Source: Zhengitettix transpicula
Taxonomy: Eukaryota; Arthropoda; Insecta; Orthoptera; Tetrigidae
Direction of reading: 5' to 3'
Assembly: GCA_037074705.1 (NCBI GenBank)
Contig: CM073590.1
Location: 8,138,001-8,202,000, forward strand
Length of the DNA: 64,000 nucleotides
Both the position numbers and the translations under genes were made by a program. Within the stretch, counting starts at the first letter, position 1. Every line of letters begins with the position of its first letter. This document shows, in pieces, positions 23,330 to 34,959 of this stretch. The notes under the pieces are model-generated. The model was not told the DNA's origin and did not search any database. It worked only from the letters and a program-made list of their open reading frames with translations.

Positions 23330-26240
23330 TCGATATGTCGCCAATGACTTGTTATAAAAAGGATTTTTAAAAAACGTGATATCTTTGGATCTGTCAGAAA
23401 TCAGTGTATTAATATATGTCTTAAAATATAACATCACTCCTGTCCCTTAACTTTACTTCAAGACCTTTGCCTTTAATAAACAGTATTTCTGAGATGGCAG
23501 AATTTTTCCGATCATTAATTTCATCCTACATCCATCGCGGAATGTGTACGTCATCCCGAAAGTTGAAATAACCACTAGAATACTGATAGAAGCGATCAAT
23601 GTTTTTGGACGATTTTACCATTGTAATAACATTCAAGCACATATATTATAAGTTATTTCATTTTTTTCATAGCCGTTTACAATATACTTTAGTGCATAAA
23701 ATACTCGCGTGACAAAAATTGCGCACCTTGACCATAGAAGTGAAAAGCTGGGGAGTACAAAATTTGTATTTCTTATCAATTCATTCTTGTAAACTATAAA
23801 TTAATAAAATTATATCGTTTTACGTATTACTGAAAGTTAAAGTTTGTAAACGGTTATGGGAAGCTGTTCATAATGTATTACAAAGGTCAATGAATTGAGT
23901 AACGATTAAATTATGATGGGTCTAGTCAGTTTACATGAAGGACTGTAAACAAATTTATGGCCAGTTAGCAATCTTAATCTGCATTTCACCACAACCTCAC
24001 TCTGCATTGATGTCGAAACAACCTTTTTTATCCGCACAGATTTTAAATCGGAGGCAGAATAAAATACCACCAGACTAGAACTAATTTGAAATGTACAGCT
24101 AATAATTTTTTTATTTGAATTTGAGAATTTAAAATAATTGATGCCGGATGTTTGTACAATTTTTTTTTACGTATTCGATCAAATCAAGTTTGTGAAATCC
24201 GAGAGGAAATGTTGAGGAGCATCCCTTGTCACCCCCTAAAAGACCAAGATGGCGACCCGTAAGACGCGGTTCGATATTTAAGCCAGGTACAAGGCATTGC
24301 TGTTGTCGGCTTAGTCCAGAGCCTGACTCAGATAAGGACTGCGTCAAGTGAAGTGTAATGAAGCTGTGGCCGGAGCCCAAATTAATGTCACTCTACGCAA
24401 GTGAAGGGTTGGTGGGTGGGACAACTGAGCCGGGGTCATTACGTTGATAAATAAGGGGCAGGGATTAGGGCACGAGGTTCGTCTCCAGCAATACGCCAGC
24501 TGCGATTGTGATAGTCGTAATTAATGTACAGGGTTCCACAAAAGTTTCCAGGCGAAGTCACGGTTTTACCTAATTTGTAATTTAACTATACGGACAAGAC
24601 TAATAGAATCGTATAAATCTCTCTTTCAAACATTTTTATTAGAAATCGACCGTTCTTCCTTTTAATTAATTTTCTTTAGCTTATTAAAATAATTTAGCAT
24701 ATTGTTTAAAGTAATTATTAAGGATATTTACGTATTTCCCTTTATCAAACTGACAAACTGAATCTTAGGCTAATCCATTTTTCGGAATAAGTAGACTTCA
24801 TATAAAGTACCTGACGTGATGAATTATAATATTATATTATAATTTATTATAATTAAGTCACACATTAATTTCGCTATTCACAATTATCATTTTTAATATT
24901 TTTAACATAGGTAAAGAAAATCTTGTACTACTTGTAATACTGACTTGAATTTTATGCACTATGTAATACAACATAATGTTTTATATAATTGTAGTAGCAA
25001 CAATCACGCTACCAGTCCTTCAAATAGGGTTGGGTTGGATTTTGGCAAAAAGATTCGTCTACAATTAATAGGATATTGGTTGCCTCTTGTCTTTTTTATA
25101 TTTTTATAGTTTTTGCTGCGCTTTGAATCTTTGTTTAAATACAAATATATTTAAAAAGTGTAACAAATAAAAAAAACATTTAAAAACTGAAATAAAAAAA
25201 TAAGACTTCGAAATTTTTCCTGAAAATTTCTCCAACTTCACTTCAATTACTTATTTATTACTCATTACTCTAGTATCAAGCTTTTTTATTTAATACAATT
25301 GTTATTCTTTGTCTCTTTTTATTAACACTATTTTCTCTTTTTCTATTGACAATTAAGATATTCATTGCCTACCTGCACCTTAAAAAAAGATTTGGCTGAC
25401 TAAATATTAAGTTTGAAACACTTCTAAATGGGCGAAAGTGGAAGAAAAGCACACACACATACACACGACAGGGAGGGGAGGGGAAGAGGTAGAAAGGAAT
25501 AACTTAAATTAACAAGTGAACAATATCTGACCGTATAAAAAAACACTAATGACAAAAAACATTCAGTATAAATTTATTTTCAATGTTACTTTTAAAATTT
25601 CAAGTACAAAAAAGGCGTCAAATCAAAACACAACACTTTGCCAGATATCTTTTGATGCATCAACAGGTGATTAAAATAATAAAATAGTTCAAATAAAATG
25701 ATTGAATAGTCAAAAAATGGTAAATTAGATTGGAATTAACTAATTTTCTTGATAAATTGCGCCATGATTTAAATGTTAACTTTTCAGGAAAAAATTAATT
25801 CAACATATTTTAAGACAGATATTATAAAATATAACAAAATATCAGGTTTCAGGATTACATAAATTCTGGAATATTTAATTTTCGTCTAGCATCGATTTAA
25901 ATTTGGACACGATCAGACCCTTTATAAAATATACAATAATGAAATACGGCCATAATATATTTATTCCATTAATTGATAATTAATTTTTTGAATAAATTCA
26001 TTGTTTTTTCCCATACTTCTTTATTGTATATGAAATGAACAATTAAGAAACAAAAATATCAGACAAGGGTCTTACAGGCCGACCGCATACCGAGCTGTTT
26101 AAAATTGAACAATCGTCGCCCGGCTGTATATTGGGACCAATGAATTTTAAATGTTCTCATCACAATGCTTTATTTTTTAAGCACGAAAGACTGACTAAAT
26201 CGACACTAGCGAATTTTTCATAGCTGTAAAAAGGGGTGGA
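23330..26240. other. AT-rich intron with one eroded Penelope-type end
   Basis: Nothing coding. At about 25.62-25.68 kb, the minus strand reads CCTGTTGATGC...GGCAAAGTGTTGTG, a decayed form of the CTGATGA...GAAACGTTG core. Confidence 0.35.
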
Positions 26241-26499
26241 GTGAAAATGACTCCAATTTTCGAACCACTAGAAACGTTGGAAAATTTTAATATAAAGCCA
26301 AACATTTCAGAAAAAACATGGCCGGCGAGGAGACGGATGAATTTTTTGGGAAAAAAACAGAAAACTGTCTTTTTTACTTCAATTTTTTGTTCTTATCAAA
26401 TTTTTAGATGGGAGAACTTTTGTTCCATGGCATCGTCACGTTTTCATGCCTTTGGACATAAAGCGAATTTTCGACGCCTGTAACCAATAAATGTTGGCA

Positions 26500-26910
26500 A
26501 CGCTTTGGTGTCTGAAACACAAAGAAACGCTAAGCCGAGAAGGGAGGTGGGTGGGAGCAGTTTTATATCTCGCTCCTCAATTTGTCACTCACTGGCAGTC
26601 AGGCTTCCGTTGTTCAAACAGCGAAGGGGGGAAAAATTATCGCTTCGTGATCCGCTTAGCTGCAGAATAACAGCGCATTCAACAGCAAACAAATCAACAC
26701 AATTTATATTCAAATGGAGGCAAAGTGTGTTGGGCTCAAACACATAAAACACACCATCGTTGACAATTGTTGCTTGGCAGCCGTGGTTGTGCGTAAATGC
26801 TCGTGTGGCCGTATCAACATATGAATGATACGCCCGGAGTTATGGACACGTTTTCTACGAGTTCCCGTAAATGCATATGCAACTTCATAACAGCGTACAC
26901 TAGTCATTAT
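26500..26910. promoter_or_regulatory. Candidate regulatory island with shared 14-mer
   Basis: GC-richer block containing GTGATCCGCTTAGC at 26647-26660, the second forward copy of the module at 20184-20197. Upstream TTATCGCTTC also matches TTATCGCTG. Short ORFs have no recognisable domain. Confidence 0.35.
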
Positions 26911-27414
26911 TGCGAATCTTGGGGTTCGTATAAAATCTTTCGGATCTTGAAAGACACTTAAGAAGTTTACTGCAACCGAGACGAGCCCAGTATAATCTTT
27001 TCAAATATTCGTATACTATGGTTATGTTCCCAGTTCCTTTGTTAATTTCATGTGGCTGCAAAATGTGCTACAACAACGTTGAAGATGTTATTTTATTTCC
27101 TTGTTTTTGACAAATGAAGTTTTTAACTGCATGAACGTAGGAATTTTATAACCGTGGCTTTAGCAACCGGTTTTGTATATTGCAATCTATCTTCATACTA
27201 TTAAAAAAATTGTAAGATTGATGAAATAGTTTTAATTGAAGCTTAAAAAGTCGAATCGTATATTATAATAGTGTTTCTGATTCGCTTAAAACTAATCAGG
27301 CGTGGAATTCTGGTCCAAAAATAATTTTTATTAATATAGAATGTAAACGTTCTCTGAATAAATATTGTGTCGATAATTCTCGTGTTTCTAAACGAGTACA
27401 ATATAAGATATATT

Positions 27415-27465
27415 GCTGCAACGTTTCGATGACTTGCTCTGTCATCATCTTCTGCTGAAGTCAAT
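27415..27465 (-). repeat. Hammerhead-like core with perfect 6-bp stem II
   Basis: On the minus strand CAGAAGA (one change from CTGANGA) is followed by T, GATGAC, seven loop bases, GTCATC and then GAAACGTTGC. Stem II is a perfect 6-bp hairpin, so this is one of the better-preserved cores in the window. Stem III and the cleavage site were not confirmed. Confidence 0.5.
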
Positions 27466-28189
27466 TCTTAAGTTGAGATCAATCGGCGAATATTTCCTCT
27501 ACCTTGTTTGTCACATAACCTTGGTGACATGGTGTAACGCGGTCCGTAGTAGTTTATCTATTATTATTATTAATTCGGGCTAAGGTAGAATCCCAGGCCT
27601 TCCTTAGCTGAAAACCCGAACATATACGTTTTGCTCTCAACCACTTTTTCTTCGTATTATTTTTACCTTTCTCTTAGTGTTCACTATTCTTCTCTATCAG
27701 AAGAAAACAACCTTGTCCCGTACTGTCGTATATATGTTTTGGAGTGGCGCGTGGTCTACCTAGCGATTATCGTTCAGCCGTAACCCTATAATGGGAGGCC
27801 TTTTGGGTGTCGGCGAATGAGAGCAGAGAATCAGACCAACGTTCCCCAACGTCAATAACTAATGACAACAAACCCTTACTGTAGCTGCGTGGACAATAGT
27901 ATGCAACTACGTCCTACGAATTTGATTCGTGGGCGCAAGGAAGACCTTCAAGGTCAAATCAACTGCCATTTGAAACTCACTATCGTTTAATTTATTCTTT
28001 CTATCCATTTACTCATTATTCAATTCAATACAATCCTGTTCTCTAGTTGTGAAATTTTAGAAAACAGTCATGGTGGTAGTATTGCCTAGTTAGTCTTATC
28101 CTCGTCGGATAGTATATGCTTATATAATATTTATTATTCGCTCTTTCTAAATTTGATACAATATTTTTTCATTTGCCTTCACTGTTAAA

Positions 28190-28830
28190 CTGATATACCC
28201 ACGTCTATGAAATTTGAGACTGACGTAGAATTACTTGTCGTTACCTTCAAAGTTGGATTGCATCGATTCAACACAATTCTGCAGATGTTTCTTGCACAGC
28301 TAAAAAAACGTTTCTGTATATCGCTTTCCGTGAGGATGAACAGAAGCACCACCGCTTTCCTCAATAAAGGGTTCCTTTTATACTCCGGTTTCGGGAAATG
28401 GTGAGAAATTGGACGCTGGTAAATCCGGGAGATACGAAGGATATTTAAGGACTGTGATGGTTTGACTGACCAAAAATTGCATGAATGCATTGTAATGTCC
28501 TGGTGCAAGATCCACAATTTCTACTTTCTAACAAATTTTCGACGTTTCTTTCTTTTCATACGAAGCGTGCTTAAAATATTATCAGTCCATTGCTCAGACC
28601 ATAACCTTTCTCTGGATATCGAACAAAACGATAAGGATTGCACTGAATCTTCGGACGACTTGAAAGAGATTTTGGGAATGATGGGTGTTTTCCAATATAT
28701 GGATGGCAGTTTACGTTCTGGATCATACGTAATTATTTACAAATTATCAGCGGAAATATATTCTGTTAAAAGAACTCTGACTCTGCATTATCTCTATCAA
28801 ATTTCGTATTAGACGCTTATCGACACTCTT
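28190..28830 (-). pseudogene. Degraded mariner transposase
   Basis: Several minus-strand frames read as mariner D34D catalytic-domain text. ITYDPERKLPSIYWK (about 28.73 kb) fits the YDPET block; LHQD (about 28.5 kb) holds the second catalytic Asp. After a frameshift, FLVSQTITVLKYPSYLPDL matches the PPYSPDLAP block, where the third catalytic Asp position reads Asn (SNF for xDF). A final LTESDIQKRFF resembles the C-terminal helix. Stops and at least two frameshifts make it dead. The N-terminal helix-turn-helix part is missing, and terminal repeats were not found. Plus-strand ORFs of 65 and 116 codons here are antisense shadows. Confidence 0.7.
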
Positions 28831-28940
28831 TGATTCAACCGCTCACTCACTACAACTGAGCCAATCCATCGAGTTGTAACTAAGCGCGAAATAATGTAGT
28901 TAAATTTCATCAGCGTAACAGAGTAGTACAACACGAACAA

Positions 28941-29030
28941 AATAAATAAATAAACAAACGGCCTCGAATCAGAAAATTGTTTAACAAAATAATTAAATGT
29001 ACCGACGTAAGATCTATTCAGGTTTAATAG
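28941..29030 (-). repeat. Hammerhead-like half-element, family 1 (left partner)
   Basis: On the minus strand CCTGAATAGATCTTACGTCGG, an AT-rich body, TTTTCTGATTCGAGGC and TGTTTATTTATT. It faces the plus copy at 29.53-29.63 kb, together making a foldback of about 680 bp only 190 bp upstream of the homeobox exon. Confidence 0.5.
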
Positions 29031-29159
29031 TTTTTGTAATAATTACAGACAAAATGAAATGATGATAGAAATATCACACTTCACTTTGTCGTTTCGCTAT
29101 TTATCTTCTTTATTGTTCCCAAGACTACAAACACCGCTTACCGTTATTTACATACAGCT

Positions 29160-29440
29160 GTTAGTATACTATATTTAATTTATTTACAATTTTTTTTTAT
29201 CTTTAATTATTCATCTTAGAAAAGTAATTTGTGTCAATAAAATCAATTGAATTAATATCACAAGGGAAACGTCTAAATTAATAAGAAAATACAGATTAAA
29301 TCTACAGTGCAATAATGTATCTCAACAAGTCTAAAAATATATGTCGGATATTAATTTCTGTATGTTTTTTTTACCCCTACACGGTTAGTATACTATATTT
29401 AAATCATTTACAAAACATTTCTCTATCTTTACTTATTCAT
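29160..29440. repeat. Direct repeat inside the foldback
   Basis: GTTAGTATACTATATTTAA opens both 29160-29214 and 29384-29440, and similarity continues through ATTTACAA and ATCTTTA-TTATTCAT. The copies are about 224 bp apart in the same orientation. Confidence 0.6.
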
Positions 29441-29525
29441 ATTGTATTAAAATTAAGGAAATTGATTATTTACAGTTTATGTCTCAAGTAATATAGAAAA
29501 TCAAAACAGTCTTTAATTTATCGCA

Positions 29526-29625
29526 GGTCTTGAAAAATGACGAAACGTCGGTATATTTAATTTTTTTGGATGAAAAAATATTTTTTCTGACTCAAGGCTG
29601 TTTGTTTATTTATATATAATGTTAC
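29526..29625 (+). repeat. Hammerhead-like half-element, family 1 (right partner)
   Basis: CTTGAAAAATGACGAAACGTCGG followed by an AT-rich body, TTTTTTCTGACTCAAGGCTG and TTTGTTTATTTAT. The core is decayed on the CTGANGA side. Confidence 0.5.
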
Positions 29626-29808
29626 AAATATAAGATATTTTTCCATCATAATTAAAACACGAAGTTTTCAAGCATGTCTCGTTGTTTACTTTGTCTGGGT
29701 TTGTATAAGGCAAACAATATCGAGGTTAATTTCCTTATGAACATGGATCGTTGGGTGCTGTACGTTGTCTAACCGACTCCTCTTCGCAGTATTGAAAGGC
29801 AGTTTTGA

Positions 29809-30540
<732 letters not shown>

Positions 30541-30600
30541 TTATTACAAAAATATTAATTTCACAATGTTTCGCCCCCCTTTTGGAACCTCAAAAGGTTG
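30541..30600 (-). repeat. Hammerhead-like core, GGTTCC variant
   Basis: On the minus strand CTTTTGAGGTTCCAAAAGG, GGGGCGAAACATTG: the same GAGGTTCC...GAAAC layout as the terminal repeat at 34.85 kb, but decayed. It may be a solo Penelope-type end. Confidence 0.4.
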
Positions 30601-31093
30601 TGCAGTCTTTATTATACAATTTAGAAATTAAATTTGGGACCTGGATACGGTGAAAATCCCGTTTCAGCAGTTTATAGAGATGGCAAATACTTTAAAACTT
30701 TGCGAGGCGGCAATATATTTTAATAATTAAGATTATTGACGATTATGTGAAGGAGCATTCAATCAGTAAATCTGAGTACCTTTAGCTAGCCAATATACTA
30801 ATAATCTATGTTCAAAGCTTAAGCAGAATGTTTACGTTTCCTTTCTTTTGTTTTTCTAAAAACTTCATTCTTCGCGTTACATCTCCACCATAGAGTTTAG
30901 CTGTTACATCCTTTCTGTATGGATTAATCGTTTCCCTCGTAAAGCTTTTTCAAAATAAAATAAAATAATTTTAATAGTACTTAAAGTTTTGAGAATAATT
31001 TAATGTCATTTCGGTTGCAACTGTCATAGGATGCAGTCCATTGACTCTAAATTCATATTTATTTTAATTTCGCATGTAACTGCAAAACTGTTT

Positions 31094-31200
31094 ACCGAAG
31101 AACTCCCAAAATTGTGGACGAAACGTCGTGTGAAGTGATTTGTTGGTTTAATTAATTAATAAATTTTCTGACATGTTGGCTGAATTGTTTATTTATCAAA
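31094..31200 (+). repeat. Hammerhead-like half-element, family 1
   Basis: CCGAAGAACTCCC, a short loop, GTGGACGAAACGTCG, an AT-rich body, TTTTCTGACATGTTGGCTG and TTTATTTATC. The CTGAAGA strand has one change (CCGAAGA). Confidence 0.5.
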
Positions 31201-31340
31201 TGATAAATGTCATATTATATTAAATTTTGTATACAATTCCAGAGAAAAACTTTATTAGAGCCCAGGTTCTGATGCATTGCCTCTTGGAACCGAAATAAAT
31301 CTCTTAGACGACTATGAAATATTATTAATAAGAAATAAAG

Positions 31341-31490
31341 ACAAATACAGACAAAAGGAGTGATAAGCCGTTGATGGTTTTTGAGTTTTGTCAACTGACG
31401 AGTGCAGTTGTGTCGCTGTAGGTTCTTCTTATTACCTGAAGAAAAGGACAACGATCCCAGAAACGTTGTGTGGTATATATTCAATCAGAC
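31341..31490 (+). repeat. Single arm of foldback family 2 with intact core strands
   Basis: GTGCAGTTGTGTCGCTGTAG, TTCTTATTACCTGAAGA, then CTGAAGA (31436-31442) and GAAACGTTG (31460-31468), with a GGA/TCC stem between. It matches the arms of the 17.8-18.15 kb foldback. Confidence 0.55.
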
Positions 31491-31499
31491 AATTTGACA

Positions 31500-32630
31500 A
31501 TGAAATGTGGCCGAAAACAATGTTTTGTTCAATGTATGTGTTTATAATATTCTAAAGTTTTAAACTTCATTACAAAAATATCTAAAATATTAAATTAATA
31601 CAATATTATAAAATTTGGTTAATCTATTGAAGTTGAACGGATGAGTAACATCTCACTTATCAATCTAGGAAAAGCACTGTAAAGGTACATCAAATCGATT
31701 TATTTATGTTTATTCTATTCTGTACAAAAGTCGTGACAACGACGTAACGTTAGCATTCTGTATTATACTTTTCGGAAATGATGTATGAGAAGGAAAACGC
31801 AGACATTATTAATTTAAGATGTGTAAATGTAGCTGATTGAAAAAAAAACCGCAGAACCTTAAATGTAAATATCTGAAACTCACATCTCTCTAATAAATTT
31901 TTTTGCAGTTCATAACATTCCCAGCCGTTTTTTAAGAACTCTCCCACATATTTATAGCACGACTATAAATACTGTCCCAGTCTGTTCTAAATATCTTCAT
32001 CTATCAGTAAAAAATATCATATTTCCGAGAATGTCAAGTATTAGATAATGTATGGTATCTCACAATGGGACAACTGAGCAAGTTATATTTTTATTAAATG
32101 GCGGTTATTCTATTCATTTCTTGAATTATAATTTATTTTTGATGAATTGAAATGATTAAAGGTACGTCTCATACTCGAAGAAATCCAATTATCCAATATT
32201 TGATTTGTTTCTTGTGATCTTGGTACGTAAGCGTGAAATGAATACAAAGTTCTCTTTCAAGGGTTTGTCAATTTATGGAGCCTATAAATCTATCCAGTTT
32301 TTCAATATTCGAGGAAGAATTGTGTTCACGTATATTTTATTATTAAATAAACTGTACTGTTTTCATAAATACATTCGACTCTCATCTTTCATTGACCTTC
32401 AGTTCATAGTATTCCTTAGTCATATGTCCGACACTCCCGAAAATCTTTCTGGAAGTTTTAGATGAATCTTTAACTCATAAAGGATTTTATTGACGACAGT
32501 TTTCTTGACAAGTATATTTCATGTTCGCTAAAGGCTTTCTTCGACATTATATTGATTGGTTGTGGCTGTAGCGGTGGTAAAAAGAGTTTTTAGCAGCCAT
32601 ATTATTGTTTTCCTGTTGTTGGAACCTCCG
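31500..32630. other. AT-rich intron, nothing recognised
   Basis: Short ORFs without domains; no repeat class recognised. Confidence 0.4.
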
Positions 32631-32639
32631 AAAGAAGTG

Positions 32640-33010
32640 TTTCGACACATAATGATATTGGATGGTGGTTCCGGAATGCCGGATGCCTGCGCACCAACAC
32701 AAGGACCTGGCCCTGGGGTCGCGGTGTCGCCGCCTACATCCCGCCCCCCCTTGAATAGGGTGCTGCACAGTGAATTATGATTTGTTTGCCAGGAGCAAAC
32801 TTGGTTAGCATTCATTTCACACATCTGTGACCTGTGCGAGCGAACGCTCGGACCCTCCGAACAAACGAGCACCGTCTTTCAAACGATTTGGGCCATTGTT
32901 TGTTGTAGCACATTGTAGCGGAAAGTCGGTTGTAGGAACAAATGTTAGCTGAGTAAATACAGCAATATTTTGAAACTGAGGGGAAACCGCGTATTTTGTC
33001 ATTGTTCGTT
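32640..33010. promoter_or_regulatory. CpG-rich island in intron 2
   Basis: GC-rich block with CGGAATGCCGGATGCC, a CCCGCCCCCCC run and GAGCGAACGCTCGG, in AT-rich surroundings. Overlapping ORFs on both strands (114, 86, 74 codons) have no domain. Candidate regulatory DNA. Confidence 0.25.
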
Positions 33011-33360
33011 GCAGATGGATCACGACATATTCGACGAAATTCCGTACAATTGAGTGAACAATATTGACGCACTATATGCGAAAAGGTTCCTGATTATTGA
33101 ACAAATAACTTTGGAATAGCAGGTGTGGCTGACTACGTCATCAATATTTTGACATTAACAGTTCCTGTACGTGAAACAACACAATACTAAACTATTAGTT
33201 TTGTAATTAAAAATATAAACTTCATTTGACTTGTATTAAATATAAATATAATATAGCCAAAAGTCAGAATTTATTAAAATTTACATTTAACTTCAAAACG
33301 TACCCCCCCCCCATTTTCTGTTTAGGGACGTCTTCAGTTATATTTAAAAATAAAATGGAA

Positions 33361-33880
33361 AAAATTACGTCTGATTGAAAGTAATTAATAAGAATGATAG
33401 CCAATTCAGACCTAATAAGTGATAATATAAATACGACACTGTCAAATACACCAAGAATTAAAGGTTCCACTTATAACAAATTACATCCACAGCCTAAGCA
33501 GTAACTTTGTCAAAAATATAGTGAAGTATAAAAGTACAAAGAAATTAAACCTAGGATTAAAAACACCCATAAAAGACTCAACCGAATGCTTTGACAAGAC
33601 TTACACAAATAATTGTCAACCTGTAACTACCTGAACCCAATGTAATAATCCAGAGGTGTGAAAATATATTTCTCATAACCCTCTCTCCAAATACTCTTAG
33701 CCATATGATTTCTTATTATATCATAGCAGTGAATTTCATTTTACTTGCAGACCCTGCTAAATAAAGTTTTAAAAAACGCGTCTGGGATGCAGTTGTGTAG
33801 GTCTAGGATCTTCTTCCCACCTGAGGAAAGGGATAAGAATCCCAGAAACGTTGCGTGGTACTTATATTATCACTTATTTA
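33361..33880. repeat. Foldback family 2 copy nested in the Penelope-like element
   Basis: The left part (33361-33440, minus orientation) has ACGTCTGATTGAAA, CCAATTCAGACCTAATAAGT and GATAATATAAAT. The right part (33785-33880) has CTGAGGA (33831-33837), a GGAT/ATCC stem, GAAACGTTG (33845-33853) and TTATATTATCACTTATTT. Core strands on the right are intact (CTGAGGA fits CTGANGA). Confidence 0.55.
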
Positions 33881-34176
33881 TCTTTAAAAAGAAATAAAGA
33901 TAATGAAAAAATACTTCCATACAAATAAATATAGTAACAAAATTTTATTTACATATTTAACAAAGTAAAATGTGAACTTATATAGACCATTTAACAGATG
34001 AAATTCTCACTTCTTCCAACAACATCCCTGGCCGAAATGACATCAAATAATGCTATTAAAAAACATCGTAAAACTTACGTTCTTATAATTTTTTTTAACA
34101 CAAGAATTAAAATTTCAAGTTTATTTTTCAATTATATTTTAAATCATAACAGTGAATCATATATGGAATGTAAATT

Positions 34177-34534
34177 TTATTTATCTGCATTCACTTTAAA
34201 TGAATTTATATGGGACATAATATACAGAATTTCGCTCATCAAATGAGGATAATAATTACTTTCAACATCTAAAATTTGTATATTAATCCAATCAATGTTG
34301 TGATTATTTATGTATACATGTTTTGTTGGAACAGATTGATTATCTAAAGGTTTTTTTAAAATTAAAATTAGCAAATGGTTCTTTAATTCTGGTTGGAAGC
34401 TTACGCTTCGTTTGACCGATATAGCAGGCTCTACAATGCAAACGCTCAGCTTTGTATTTAGCATTACTTTCATCCAAATTTTGTGAAACATCTTTACAAT
34501 TGCTGGACGTTCCGTCGTCCAGCATCGTCGACAT
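34177..34534 (-). pseudogene. GIY-YIG endonuclease of a Penelope-like element (frameshifted)
   Basis: One minus frame gives ERLHCRACYIGQTKRKL then PTRIKEP: YIGQT is the second half of the GIY-YIG signature, with the catalytic Arg region (TRIKE) after it. The GIY half is eroded to KYKA. A one-base slip in the A/T run near 34.36 kb moves to the next frame, which continues NHNIDWINIQILDVESNYY, HLMSEILYI and a stop. Those are the usual C-terminal blocks of Penelope GIY-YIG domains (DW...ILD-E-NY...SE--I). The frameshift disables it. In this family the domain nicks target DNA for retrotransposition. Confidence 0.75.
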
Positions 34535-34959
34535 CTTCTAGGTGCTTAGTTAACGCCGCCAGTTTGGAAACCCGATAACAATTCCAGAAGCTTATTCACC
34601 GGGAAAACATACGAAAATTAATCTATAGAATTTTTGACATATTAACATTATATAATTTAATATTATATAATTAAATATTAAACTAACACCGTAATTCGCA
34701 AACATGCTGATTAATTTATATTGTATGTTTTATAGAAATGGTAAAACGATGTAACCTATAGATTTTTTTTACTATTTGTTGCTGTGGGGGGATTTATTTT
34801 TTATGAGTTTAATCTACTTTTAATATGTTTATTAATGGTTCTGATACAACTGAAGAGGTTCCTGAACAAAGGGAGGAAACGTTTTGTGGTTAAATATAAA
34901 TTTTAATTGTATTAAATTCTAACTTTTGGCCATTAATTATATTTATATTGGTTCTGTTA

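Larger units (their letters stand above)
33235..34950 (-). mobile_element. Penelope-like retroelement remnant between inverted terminal repeats
   Basis: The left end (33235-33340, minus) and right end (34850-34950, plus) are inverted copies. Each reads CTGAAGA, a short stem-loop, CGTTTTG, GTTAAATxTAAATTTTAAT, AAATTCTxACTTTTGGC and ATATTTATATT. The interior holds a GIY-YIG nuclease fragment on the minus strand and a nested family-2 foldback (33.36-33.88 kb). Penelope-like elements encode reverse transcriptase followed by GIY-YIG and have terminal repeats in direct or inverted orientation, often with hammerhead motifs. The reverse transcriptase is not recognisable here. At the right end, CTGAAGA (34850-34856) and GAAAC (34876-34880) are intact. 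Confidence 0.65.

Noticed and set aside
28462..28812. 116-codon plus-strand ORF
   Set aside because: It is antisense to the degraded mariner transposase on the minus strand.
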